Source: Nemertoderma westbladi
Lineage: Eukaryota; Xenacoelomorpha; Nemertodermatida; Nemertodermatidae
Assembly: GCA_032718475.1 (NCBI GenBank)
Contig: JAUCBJ010001230.1
Span: forward strand, 1 to 43,349
Length of the DNA: 43,349 nt
Direction of reading: 5' to 3'
Below are positions 1 to 9,506 of the stretch, one piece after another; positions within the stretch are counted from its first letter, which is position 1; every line of letters starts with the position of its first letter. The translations under genes and the position numbers were made by a program. The notes beneath the pieces were generated by a model. It was given only the letters and a program-made list of their open reading frames with translations, did not search any database and was not told where the DNA came from.

Positions 1-21
1 GGATCCCGTCACATTCCCTGA

Positions 22-92
22 TTTGGTAAAGTGACTGTTTATTGTTTTGGTTAGAAAACTCGGCCTTAACCTGCTCCTTTCCATCAATTGGT
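22..92 (+). repeat. Dispersed short core repeat, copy 1
   Basis: Contains GTTTATTGTTTTGGTTAG followed about 15 bases later by a sequence close to CTGTAACCTGCTCCTTT. It is bracketed by the related words TGATTTGGTAA and TCAATTGGTAA. The same two-part core recurs at 2121, 4172, 6174 (minus), 12012 (minus), 20714 and 29365 (minus). I do not recognise the family. Confidence 0.7.
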
Positions 93-718
93 AATTGTTT
101 TTGGCTATAAAATGAGTGTTTTGCTACGTCATGTGGTAATCGATTATCGACAACAACCACAAACTATTAAATATAGAGTCTTTTTACCACAGGCGCATAT
201 GGAAATCTATCTCATAGTCTATAAATCATGGAATCATGGAATGTTTTGGCACAGGCATAGTGAAATCAACTGTCTGACAGTCCAGAAATCAGCAGTCTGA
301 CAGTTTGAAGAAATACATACATAAAAAGTCATTAAAAGGACAATAAAAGTCATTAAAAGGACAACAAAAGTCATTATGCATAATTCGTAAAAAAAAATGA
401 CAAAAAAAGTCAAATAAAAGGACATAAAAAATCACTGCCGAAGTAAAAGTATCAGTTCGCTGATTACTCGCAGTTTTGACTTGCCTCGCCCCGCATAGCA
501 ACATCCAGACATCACTATAATGTTGCTGTGCGTTAAAAGTACCAATAATATTTATAGATACACCCCGAGAATGGTAAATAAAGAAATATATAAATACGAA
601 ATATTAATTACAGTACTACTGTACAGTTTTATTGTAGGCCTATGTTTATTACCGGTCGGTAACTTTAAACTGAAACATTTTTCAAAATCATAACTGTCAT
701 TGAATGGGTACGGGTAAC
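93..718. other. Non-coding, AT-rich; no gene seen
   Basis: Only short open frames are present and none resembles a known protein. The stretch holds a short 21-bp tandem repeat near 324 and otherwise unique AT-rich sequence up to the foldback element. Confidence 0.5.
324..381 (+). repeat. 21-bp tandem repeat, under three copies
   Basis: AAAAGTCATT starts at 324, 345 and 366, spaced exactly 21 bp, with AAAAGGACA between the first copies. A degenerate continuation (AAAAGTCAAATAAAAGGAC) lies downstream near 405-423. Confidence 0.75.
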
Positions 719-726
719 TGCAGACT

Positions 727-1654
727 GACAAGTCCCTAAAAGGTGCCACCCTGCTCCATAGCGCGGGAAATTCAAATGATAGAAAGGCATGTAATTTGTA
801 CTGGAAAGGCTACTACTGTACTATATTTTGGCGGTAAATTCAAATCTGTTTTAACATTGAATACATGAATAGAGTAAGACTTAATGTAATTCATTGAATC
901 AGAATAAATTATTTCTTATCGGTTTAATTCACTCATCGGTTATTGTTGTTGTTTTATCTATTGTGGGTCTTCGAGCAGCACGTGAACAACTAAGCCGACT
1001 ATGGTTAACTAGTCTGGTACTTCGAGCAGCACTTAAACAACTAAGCCGACTGGTTAACTAGTCTGGACTTCGAGCAGCACGTGAACAACTGAGCTGACTG
1101 GTTAACTAGTCTGGGACTTCGAGCAGCACGTGAACAACTAAGCTGACTGGTTAACTAGTCTGGGACTTCGAGCAACACATTCATTCATAATAATATTTTA
1201 TCATATTATATGTCATAGAATAATTAATTAAAAAACTTAATTTTCAATTTTGCTCGAAGTCCCAGACTAGTTAACCAGTCGGCTTAGTTGTTCACGTGCT
1301 GCTCGAAGTCCCAGACTAGTTAACCAGTCGGCTTAGTTGTTCACGTGCTGCTCGAAGTCCCAGACTAGTTAACCAGTCAGCTTAGTTGTGCACGTGCTGC
1401 TCGAAGTCCCAGAATAGATAAAACAACAACAATAACGGATGAGTGAATTAAACCGATAAGAAATGATTTATTCTGATTCAATGAATTACATTAAGTCTTA
1501 ATTCATCTATTCAATGTTCAAACAGATTTGAATTTACCGCCAAAATATAGGTGGCAGATCTGATCTGCCACCCTTTCCAGTACAAATTACATGTCTTTCA
1601 ATCATTTGAATTTCCCGCGCTATGGAGCAGGGTGGCACCTTTTAGGGACTTGTC
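727..1654. mobile_element. Foldback DNA element with long inverted arms
   Basis: The left arm starts GACAAGTCCCTAAAAGG and the right arm ends with its reverse complement. The arms stay inverted for roughly 400-450 bp each around an AT-rich loop of about 75 bp (1176-1250). The 8-bp word TGCAGACT sits immediately outside both ends (719-726 and 1655-1662), as expected for a target-site duplication. No transposase is encoded, so this is a non-autonomous element. The 8-bp duplication fits hAT- or P-like mobilisation, but the termini are not a clear match to either. Near the outer part of the right arm (around 1551-1571) there is a short extra palindrome, GGCAGATC followed by GATCTGCC, that the left arm lacks. 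Confidence 0.85.
969..1415. repeat. 49-bp tandem repeats mirrored in both foldback arms
   Basis: In the left arm CTTCGAGCAGCA begins at 969, 1020, 1068, 1117 and 1166. In the right arm the reverse complement TGCTCGAAG begins at 1251, 1300, 1349 and 1398. The unit is about 49 bp and includes GGTTAACTAGTC. The leftmost copies are slightly irregular (51 and 48 bp). Confidence 0.85.
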
Positions 1655-2020
1655 TGCAGACTGTGTGATTGAGATTATTTATTGAGGACTATAGTCTGAT
1701 ACCGGTAGTAGGTATCGTATAGGAACGAAACAACAACTGGTAAAGATTACACGACAAACTGAAATTATTTACACTGATTTAACACAAGCAGACAAGGCAC
1801 AAAATCTAATTAAAATCACAAATTGAATTTTTAAAAGAATAACTGAATAACTAGGCCTACAGAAGTATGTAGGTTAAAAGCTCGGTAACACAAATTACCA
1901 GATTACTGAATTAATTATGATTGTGATTGTCATTATGATATGTGATTGCAGGATTGTTACCGGTACCTAACTGCCTAAGCGCGCTGCGACGAGCTATGGC
2001 CTACGGGTCCGTCTAAACAC

Positions 2021-2090
2021 CCAAATCACAACAAATCACACAAAATCACAACAAATCACATCAAATCACAACAAATCACACCAAATTACA
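2021..2090 (+). repeat. 10-bp microsatellite, seven copies
   Basis: Seven consecutive 10-bp units of the form NCAAATCACA, with single-base variation in the third and last units. Confidence 0.9.
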
Positions 2091-2120
2091 CAAAAAATTC
2101 TAATTTTTATTTTTTTCTAA

Positions 2121-2190
2121 TTGTTTATTGTTTTGGTTCGGTTCCTTCTGGCTACCACTGTCTGACTGTAACCTGCTCCTTTACTTTTCA
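2121..2190 (+). repeat. Dispersed short core repeat, copy 2
   Basis: GTTTATTGTTTTGGTTCGG is followed by CTGTAACCTGCTCCTTTAC with a spacer of about 25 bases. Same two-part core as at 22. Confidence 0.7.
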
Positions 2191-3246
2191 ATTTTTTTTT
2201 TGTGATTTGGCAGTTTGGTATGATTTGGTATCATCGGCCAGTCGGCTGTTCAGTGTGATTTGGTAAGGTGTGTTTTGGTTTTGGGATTATTATTTTTTGT
2301 GATTTGGTTTGTGGTTTTTACTCAAATACCGGTACTTCAGATTTGTGATTCTTGAACATTGAGCAGTTATTCAGGCAGTCAGGCCTAGGCATATAGGCCT
2401 ATTACAGTATTACCTGACAGCCTGATTACATATTACAGTACTGCAACTGCAGTCAGGCAGTAGGCCTATTACAGTATTAGGTTGGCGAAAGTTTACAAAT
2501 ATAGCTTTAGCTTGACAGCTTGATAGGCCTATAAATTCTCCTTTCTGGGACTTGATGTTGACCATTGACTGCAGCTGCCGGTATACCGTAACCGGTACAG
2601 GCAGACAGGTACAGGCTGACGGGTCCGGGTCAGCCGGTATACAGTCAGACAGGTATAAGGCTGTAAGGCCTATCTACTGATACTGCTATAGACCTACCGG
2701 TATATACTTACATTTATTTCTTCATACCGTCAGACCGTTACAACTGTCAGACTGTTTATTAATGAGCAGATGAGTGATGCCCCTGAAATCCCAAGAAGGT
2801 ACCAACATCTGAATCTCGCTCGACGATGGCAGGAGGATGGGTACCGGTACCTGTATGATAAATTAACACTGGCAGACTGGAAAAGGCTATTACAGTATTA
2901 GGCAGATCAGATAGGCCTAAACAGGTAAACCACGTGAAATATAACGAAATGACCCAATGAGAGGCAGCCGAACGATTTAGAGGGCCGAGGAGCACGATAG
3001 TGCACGTCCAGGTTGGAATTTTTGTAGAGTTTGCTCAACATGTGTGGCGCGGATTAAGGATCCTGGCGCGTAGTGACAGGGGCGTGTGGCGCGCATTGTG
3101 CATTGAGGATCCTGGCGGTCCTGGCGCGAATATGGATGTAGGCCTAGGGTTAGGGTAGGATGTAGGTAGTGTAGCGGTACACTGGCAACACATCCCACAC
3201 TACAGCTCTATTTGAAATTATTCCATAGGTTTAAACAGACAGTCGG

Positions 3247-3326
3247 TGAGAAGTCAAAAATTGGACTTCAAGTCCAATTTTAGACTTCAAGTCCAATTTT
3301 GGACTCCAAAGTCCAATATTGGACTT
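3247..3326. repeat. Palindrome ladder, left subterminal region
   Basis: Successive AAGTCCAATTTTGGACTT-like palindromes, with variants of the central TTTT, run head to tail. The block is mirrored at the right end of the element (5078-5168), with a further pair near 4884-4928. Confidence 0.8.
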
Positions 3327-3718
3327 TACAGTAGTACAACTCCAAGTGTACCCATGCTGCCATACTGTATATCGGTATTTAAATCAAAACTTCATCCCGT
3401 ATCAGTACATATATATTACATAATTACAATGCATCATCATTTTACAGTTTTAATGATCAAATTAATTATTATAAGTATTATAAGCAGGGATCGCACACGT
3501 ACAGTCAGACATCAGCAGTTACTTTTTGCGGTAGTGGTATGGCTTTGCGGTAGCCTTACTGCCTTAGCGGTGTATACCGCAGTAGCGGTAGTTGAGTTAT
3601 AGCTGTATAGTTCATTCATACCCATACCTGTGGTATTTTCGTATGGCAAAAATAAGACTACTGAAAACTGTAACCTATTATGTAATTGAGTTAATGTTTA
3701 TTGACTAATTGTTTTGAT

Positions 3719-4139
3719 TAGGTTCACTGCGTCAAGTACAATATACACAGCACATCTCTGCATCTCCAACCAGACACTATAACATTGGGGTTGGAGGTGT
3801 CTCATTCAGTCATTGGTTCCCCCAAGCTTGACACTAGAACAAAGCCGCCTCCGCTTTGCAGGACATCGCTTTTAAGCCGTGAGGACCAGCCAGTGCACCT
3901 CATGGAGTGAATAAGCATGGTGGACTGGACAGCCCATGACTTTCTTGAGAAGCATCTTTCTTACTGTCTTAAAGGACACTGGCCTTGAAAATGCGAATGA
4001 TCTAGCAAATGTCATGGGTGATAAGGCTGTAAGAGTGTAAGGGAGTTGTGGAGGCGCACTTTTGTCAACAAGCCGGCACAGCATTCTTAATACAGTAATA
4101 GGGTCTATATATATAATGCAGCTGTAATGCAGCATGCCG
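3719..4139 (+). pseudogene. LINE 3' fragment (non-LTR retrotransposon), copy 1
   Basis: The sequence aligns by eye with the 3' part of the longer LINE at 23850-25390. Shared landmarks are the TGTCAAGTACAAT-like start, the segment encoding a degraded LRFAGH..RRED region, the GTGGACAGCCCATGACTTTC-like stretch, and an end at AATGCAGCATGCCGAT followed by GTAGTAGTA. In non-LTR elements this is the C-terminal region downstream of reverse transcriptase. It is 5'-truncated and has frameshifts, including a duplicated GGACT and an early stop, so it is dead. It sits inside the 3240-5178 inverted-repeat element. Clade not determined. Confidence 0.75.
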
Positions 4140-4171
4140 ATTGTAGTAGTATTATGTGGTGAGGTGATAAG

Positions 4172-4260
4172 GCTCCTTCAATTGGTAAAGTCAAAAGTGG
4201 CCGTTTATTGTTTTAGTTAGAAAAGCCTGCCTCTGTAACCTGTTCCTTTCCCTCAATTGG
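4172..4260 (+). repeat. Dispersed short core repeat, copy 3
   Basis: GTTTATTGTTTTAGTTAG is followed by CTGTAACCTGTTCCTTTCC. The direct word TCAATTGGT brackets the copy at about 4179 and 4253. It lies inside the 3240-5178 element. Confidence 0.75.
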
Positions 4261-4883
4261 TTTATAATTATGACGTGTGTTACTTCTTACTTCTGTACTT
4301 ATTATGTGGAGACCCCAACACGTTAATCAGTTACTAATCCCCTTTCATTATACAGCTGTTTTGAAACACCCTTCCTGTTGTATGGAAAAATTAGAAGAGA
4401 TTGTGGTAGCATCAACTTGTAGTATTTCTTTCTGATAGGGCTCCCATTGCCCATAGGCTTAGACGAAATCGTAGCTTGTACTGTAGTTAGCCTTAGCAGC
4501 AGCTGCAGTTGGCAAACCTGGCTGCCTGGCATTGCTACCAGTTTCCACCAAATATAATTTGTAATTAAATATTTGTTGGAGCATAATCTAATCTAGTCCT
4601 AAAGACTGAAAGACTCTACTGCTCTAAAATCCTGGCCCTGGCCCCTGGGTACATAAGGCTGTAAGGTTAGACATAACATGAATGTAAACAATATGCTAAA
4701 AGCAGAAAAGTAAAGTACAAAGTACCTAGAATGCTAGAATGTACCATTTAGCCTATATTCTAAGTACAGTACACTGAAGATACATACAGAGCTGCAAAGG
4801 CTGAAAGGTAACTTTCCATAACTTAATAGCTTTCTGGCTGTCTCTCATCTGTCATGCTTCATGTACCTTTAAGTTTGATTCTC
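4261..4883. other. Non-coding; nothing recognised
   Basis: AT-rich sequence with only short open frames of no recognisable similarity. Confidence 0.5.
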
Positions 4884-5168
4884 AAAGTCACGTCCAAAAT
4901 TAGACTTAAAGTCCAATATTGGACTTTTGTAAAAATTCAAAGCCTTATAAAAAAAGTTCCCCCTGGTGAATTTCAGGTCCCCCTGTTCAAAACTCTTATT
5001 TTTTGATATATTTTCGATTAATAAAAAAAAATCCCGCCCGATCCAATTACCCAAGGCCCTGGAACAATTGGCTGATTTGAAGTCCAATATTGGACTCACA
5101 GAAGTCCAATTTTGGACTTGAAATGGAGTCGAAGTCCAATTTTGGACTCAAGTCCAATTTTTGACTTC
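4884..5168. repeat. Palindrome ladder, right subterminal region
   Basis: Contains repeated AAGTCCAATATTGGACT and AAGTCCAATTTTGGACT palindromes at about 4909-4927 and 5079-5168, mirroring the block at 3247-3326. The AT-rich sequence between them is not repeated on the left side. Confidence 0.75.
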
Positions 5169-5184
5169 TCACCGACTGACAGAT

Positions 5185-5480
5185 TGAAAAATTTCCGCTC
5201 GCTTCGCTCGCGTTTATACTATAAGCCTACTCTTAGCAATGTCTGACTGTGGACAGAGGGACAGATTGAGCATGGACATGACATGACCATTAAAAACATG
5301 ATTTGTTTAAAAAGTTTTTCAATTGTCAGATTCTTCAAACCAATAAAACCATGATTCAGCAGAATTTCCGTGCTCGCTACGCTCGCAATTTAATAACATC
5401 TGTATTTGAAAACAATCGGTTTGCCTACTCTAAATGCTGAAATGTTAAAATTTTCGTGCTCGCTACACTCGCAATTTCAT
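5185..5480 (+). repeat. GCTCGCTACGCTCGC dispersed motif cluster
   Basis: Variants of TTTCGTGCTCGCTACGCTCGC occur at about 5186, 5367 and 5454. The last two are followed by AATTTMATMACATCT. A fourth variant was the target site of the hAT-like element (5601-5614 joined to 7627). Confidence 0.7.
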
Positions 5481-5834
5481 CACATCTTAACGTTGACCTA
5501 CTACTTACTACTACTACCAGACTACTACAGTACAGCAGTACTATCTATCTATTACCGCAGTACTGTCAGACTGTATTTATGTTAACATTATTGGAAAATT
5601 TCCTTGCTCCCTACTAGGGCTCAACAGAAGCTTCGGCTTCGGTTCGGTTCGGGCCGAAGTTTGGCAATTTCGGTTCGGTTCGGCTTCTGCAATTGATACA
5701 GCAGAAGCCCGGAGCAAACTTTGCTAAATATTCCAAGTATTACATTGACTGATTGAGCTAAGACCAGAAGACAGTAAGACTAAATCAATCTGTCCATCGT
5801 TGTACTAATTAATTTTGGAGTGTAAACTTTAAGC

Positions 5835-6160
5835 AGACTCTGGTGCAGAGCAGACAGTGGTGCAGACAATGGTGCAGACATTGATGCAGACAGTGGTGCA
5901 GACACCTGGTGCAGACAGTGGTGCACGCAGTGGTGCAGAGAGTGGTGCAGATAGTGGTGCAGGCATTGGTGCAGACAGTGGTGCAGACAGTGGTGCAGAC
6001 ACTAGTGCAGACACTGGTGCAGACACTGGTGCAGACAGTTGAGCAGACAGTGGTGCAGACACCTGTTGCAGACACTGGTGCAGACACTGGTGCAGACATT
6101 GGTGCAGAGACAGTGTTGCAGACAGTGGTGCAGACACTGGCACTGGTGCAGACAGTAAAG
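5835..6160 (+). repeat. 12-bp minisatellite, left hAT arm
   Basis: Tandem units of GCAGACAGTGGT with point variants (CACTGGT, CATTGGT) and occasional 1-3 bp slips. The open frames across it are by-products of the repeat and not genes. Confidence 0.95.
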
Positions 6161-6173
6161 GGGCGAGCAGGTT

Positions 6174-6223
6174 AGTAAAGGAGCAGGTTTCAGAGGAGTA
6201 TTGGGGGAACCAAAACAATAAAC
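6174..6223 (-). repeat. Dispersed short core repeat, copy 4
   Basis: On the minus strand it reads GTTTATTGTTTTGGTTCC, then AACCTGCTCCTTTACTAACC. It lies in the interior of the hAT-like element next to the left minisatellite. Confidence 0.75.
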
Positions 6224-6745
6224 GTTATTGTTTTGCGGGCTAAGAATACCCAAGCTGCCAAGGGCCAAGAATACTCGCAGGCTAAGAATTCCTGACACCT
6301 TACTGTAGTTAGTGAATGTATATCCCCAGCATGAGACAATAACTTAATGAGCTCGTTTTATTATACAGTAATAAGCAGTGGCTCCAGTAAAGGTAAACAA
6401 ATTAAACATACTCTGTATAAAGTAAGTCATGCAAAAACAATCAAACACTGTCGCTTAAACCTAATCCCCTTTGAGACATTGCTGCTTACAATTTATAGAC
6501 ATTATTGTTAATATGAAAACGGGAATACCGATTAATTACTTTCGTACACACCTCTTATAATTATTTGTAACCAGGGCACATTCACCCGCACGCACCCCGA
6601 CTTGTACTACATACGTCCTCCCTACTTCATGTAGAACCTTTCAGTAGTTACTCGCATATTTGTAGATAATGAAGTCTATGATAAAATATAATATAATTGT
6701 GCCTGGTGGTATTGTGTTTCGTGGTACTCTGGTATTTTCACTCAG

Positions 6746-6982
6746 GTGTCTGCACCACTGTCTGCACCAGTGTCTACACCACTGTCTGCACCAGTGTCTA
6801 CACCACTGTCTGCACCTCTGTCTGCACCACTGTCCGCATCAGGTGTCTGCACCACTGTCTGCACCAGTGTCTTCACCACTGTCTGCACCAATGTCTGCAC
6901 CACTGTCTGCACGCTGCTCCACTGTCTGCACCACTGGCCGCACCAGGTGGCTGCACCACTGTCTGCACCACTGTCTGCTTAA
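6746..6982 (-). repeat. 12-bp minisatellite, right hAT arm (inverted)
   Basis: Tandem ACCACTGTCTGC units are the exact reverse complement of the left-arm unit, so the two arrays could pair as one long hairpin. The apparent proteins encoded (cysteine- and threonine-rich) are repeat artefacts. Confidence 0.95.
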
Positions 6983-7626
6983 CGTTTACACCCTTAATTT
7001 TGGACTGAACTTCCATTTAAAGGGCATTTTTTTTTAAATGTTTCCAGGTTACTTGGGTAGTTTCAAAATTAGCTTAATTATACAGTAGTTTAGGTTAGGC
7101 TAAATATTGCCATTTTACTTTGTAGTACCCTATTTTTTAATTAATCATAACTTTGATACATAATACCAAATATACCTACTAGCTACTACCTCATATAAAT
7201 AGTATTACAAAGACTACCTGTACTTTTAGTGAGATTTTCTAAATTTGACGTCACTACTGTATGGCTTACTACGGGTGAAAATGTGGTGCATACAGTACTG
7301 CAGTACGTGCATGCATACTGGCATACAGTAAGTATACAGTAGTTTAGGTTAGTAATGTACAGTATGTAAATAGTGCCATTTTATTTTGTAATATTTATTT
7401 TTTTAATTAATCATTAGCTTTCTCGATAAGTCCGCAGACCAAATAGGTACCAGTCTGCCACTGCCAGTCAGCCAGTATAGTGACGTAAATACGAATTTAT
7501 GACCATAACTTGCTAACTTTCTGAACTTCGGTTCGGATTCGGTTCGGTTCGGCCCGAAGTTGGCCCTGCTTCGGTTCGGTTCGGTTCGGCCCCATAAAGT
7601 GCCTTCTGTTGAACCCTACTCCCTAC

Positions 7627-7922
7627 GCTCGCATATTATTGTTAAAATAAAATATAGGGCTACAATACAGCATTGTAAACTGATCAATTATTAGGCTACA
7701 ATTCAGCAATTACTGCAAACAGGCAAAATTGCAGTCAATTGTTGGCTTGGCAGCTTGGTGCGCATTGGATATGATGGCTGGCGCGATTTTTCGTTTAACC
7801 AGAACGTGTGTGGCGCGCTTTTTGTCAGTATTCCATATAGGGTGCACGTGACATTGTTCAACCTTTTCTGTACCTAAGAAAATTGGTGAAGGTCGGAGTA
7901 CCGGCTGACCGGTACTTTCTTC
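7627..7922. other. Non-coding; nothing recognised
   Basis: AT-rich sequence with a GGCGCG-containing patch near 7770-7820 that resembles the one at 3046-3130. A GTAC-CGGCTGACCG-GTAC word lies at 7898-7915, just before the transposase remnant. Confidence 0.45.
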
Positions 7923-8331
7923 TTGAAGGAGGAAGAAGAATACCTACCCGTACCGGTAGAAGAAATTTGTATTTCATTTAGCGAATTGGGCTTCCAACTG
8001 GATAAAAAGGAATTTCTAGATCTTGTTCGTGATTATACCCAGAAGTTAGGTAAGGGTAGCCCAGGCCAGGTTGCAAGTCGTGTCGTGTCGACCAGGAGAA
8101 GACTGGTATCGGAATTTCATGGCCAGATGGAAATCCAAGATATCTTGGAGGAAACCGGAGATGCTGATACTTAATCGTCCATTATCGTGTAATGCAGTAC
8201 AGCAGTAATGTGAAAGTTGTCAATGCTTGGTTTTCTCTGTGGAATGACACACTTAACGGAACGGTTAGACTTATTTGTGAAGCCAGCCCAGAGTTTAAAT
8301 TGATGATGAGGGTGGTCTCAGCACTGACTGG
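7923..8331 (+). pseudogene. Tigger/pogo-like transposase, N-terminal remnant
   Basis: The open stretch 7923-8174 encodes KEEEEY...EEICISFSELGFQLDKKEFLDLVRDY. By recollection this resembles the CENPB-type helix-turn-helix region of Tigger/pogo/jerky transposases, where an E-rich start, an ELGF motif and an LLDLV-like helix are typical. The N-terminal psq-type domain is missing, and the frame degrades after about residue 60. The DDE part resumes at 10290, on the far side of an inserted element with an 8-bp duplication beginning at 8332. Such transposases cut and paste their own element in the nucleus; this one cannot. An unrelated small protein is possible, so the call rests mainly on the downstream DDE domain. 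Confidence 0.5.
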
Positions 8332-8370
8332 CTCTTATCACGTGCTGACGTGTGGCTAAGTTACACGAAT

Positions 8371-8492
8371 AGTTCCCAAAACAGCAAAAGGCACTTTGGC
8401 ATTTCAGCATTTTGGAATTTTTTCCAGGTAGGCCTACCTAAATAATTGCAACCAGCATAAATGCCAAAATGCCAGAGTGCTTTTGGGGAACT
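8371..8492. repeat. Small palindromic MITE-like hairpin
   Basis: AGTTCCCAAAA...GGCACTTTGGCATTT on the left is answered by AAATGCCAAAATGCC...TTTTGGGGAACT on the right. A third partial copy, AGTTCCCGAAAGGCACTTTG, begins at 8511 in direct orientation. Confidence 0.75.
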
Positions 8493-8987
8493 GTAGTATA
8501 CATCCTTAAGAGTTCCCGAAAGGCACTTTGGCATTTAATTGTAAATCATTATTAGTGATGATATTACTACATTATACAGTACTGCAATAGGTACGCCTAC
8601 GCCTAAGTGTCTGAGTGTGCATAGCATAGTAACAATTGTAATTGTAATAGACACTCCAAATAACTGCACGACAAGTAAAAATGCATATAACTAACTGCCA
8701 GACTGCAGGCATAAAATATAATATAAATAAATGTGTTGGCAAGCTGTATTTTTCGAGGTATTTGTTATTATACATTTATTATAGGAAGGGATCTAGGGGT
8801 CTTAACCTCGAATGATAAGTTTATTTTACCGAAAATAACTTATCTTTTATTGGCGCAATTGTAGGACTAATCCCATCACATGCGTACTTTTTAACTGGGT
8901 ATTGTACAAATTTAGGAATCGCGTAATTTTTCTTGAAATATCTCTCCAAACCACGTACGCGTTTCGACCTTACTGGGTTTCATCAGC

Positions 8988-9050
8988 GTGGTGTCGGATT
9001 CGAACCTGGGACCTTGAGTTGGAAGCCGAGACTACAACCACTAGGCCACA
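8988..9050 (-). repeat. tRNA-like SINE head, minus copy
   Basis: On the minus strand a pol III A box TGGCCTAGTGG (9038-9048) and a perfect B box GGTTCGAATCC (8996-9006) have tRNA-like spacing. GTGG/CCAC outer ends hint at a decayed acceptor stem. The anticodon arm does not fold properly, so I call it tRNA-derived and not a functional tRNA. Confidence 0.7.
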
Positions 9051-9443
9051 GGTTCTTGAGATATGGAGTATTAATTCCAAAGCCAGCTGCCATTTTATTA
9101 GCCCCTGATTTTTATTATTGATAGTAACAATGTGTTGGCAAGCTGTATTTTTCGACCAAAAAATTACGCAATTCCTAAATTTCTACAATACCCGGTTAAA
9201 AAGTACTCATGTGATGGGATTAGTCCTACAATTGCGCCAATAAAAGATAAAAAAGTTATTTTCGGTAAAATAAACTTATCATTCGAGGTTAAGATCCCTA
9301 GATCCCTTCCTATAATAAATGTATAATAACAAATACCTCGAAAAATACAGCTTGCCAACACATTGTTACTATCAATAATAAAAATCAGGGGCTAATAAAA
9401 TGGCAGCTGGCTTTGAAATTAATACTCCATATCTCAAGAACCT

Positions 9444-9506
9444 GTGGCCTAGTGGTTGTAGTCTCGGCTTCCACCTCGAGGTCCCAGGTTCGAATCCGAC
9501 ACCACG
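9444..9506 (+). repeat. tRNA-like SINE head, plus copy
   Basis: A box TGGCCTAGTGG (9445-9455) and B box GGTTCGAATCC (9487-9497), inverted relative to the copy at 8988-9050. Shortly downstream (9535-9551) it carries an extra GTACCGGCTGACCGGGTAC-type insertion that the other copy lacks. Confidence 0.7.

Larger units (their letters stand above)
1663..3239. other. Non-coding with simple repeats; no gene seen
   Basis: No recognisable coding sequence. The words TAGGCCTA, ACCGGTAC and TATTACAGTATTA recur many times between about 1850 and 2910. A GC-richer patch with repeated GGCGCG words (about 3046-3130) lies just before the next inverted-repeat element. Confidence 0.5.
3240..5178. mobile_element. 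1.9-kb terminal-inverted-repeat element, composite
   Basis: The left end CAGTCGGTGAGAAGTC and right end GACTTCTCACCGACTG are perfect inverted repeats. The similarity continues inward through clustered AAGTCCAATTTTGGACTT palindromes. ACAGA lies directly outside both ends (3235-3239 and 5179-5183), a possible 5-bp target duplication. The interior has no transposase of its own; it carries a LINE 3' fragment and one copy of the dispersed core repeat, presumably later insertions. A 5-bp duplication is known for Transib elements, but that assignment is only a guess. Confidence 0.65.
5615..7618. mobile_element. hAT-like non-autonomous foldback element, 2 kb
   Basis: The left end TAGGGCTCAACAGAAG and right end CTTCTGTTGAACCCTA form a 16-bp terminal inverted repeat with one mismatch. 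The perfect 8-bp duplication CTCCCTAC flanks it (5607-5614 and 7619-7626). An 8-bp duplication with a TAGGG/CAGGG-type terminus is the hallmark of the hAT superfamily. No transposase is encoded. Just inside each end are TTCGGTTCGG iterations (5632-5690 and 7525-7595). Further in, each arm has a 12-bp minisatellite in mirror orientation. Removing the element rejoins a TGCTCCCTACGCTCGCA word matching the motif cluster upstream, which independently supports the boundaries. Confidence 0.9.

Noticed and set aside
3246-3602. 118-codon open frame
   Set aside because: It starts in the palindrome ladder of a TIR element and has no recognisable domain.
5809-6298. Cysteine-rich proteins over the 12-bp minisatellite
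   Set aside because: Frame artefacts of a 12-bp repeat inside a transposon.
9444-9506. Functional tRNA gene
   Set aside because: A and B boxes are good, but the anticodon arm does not form and the module is part of a dispersed repeat.
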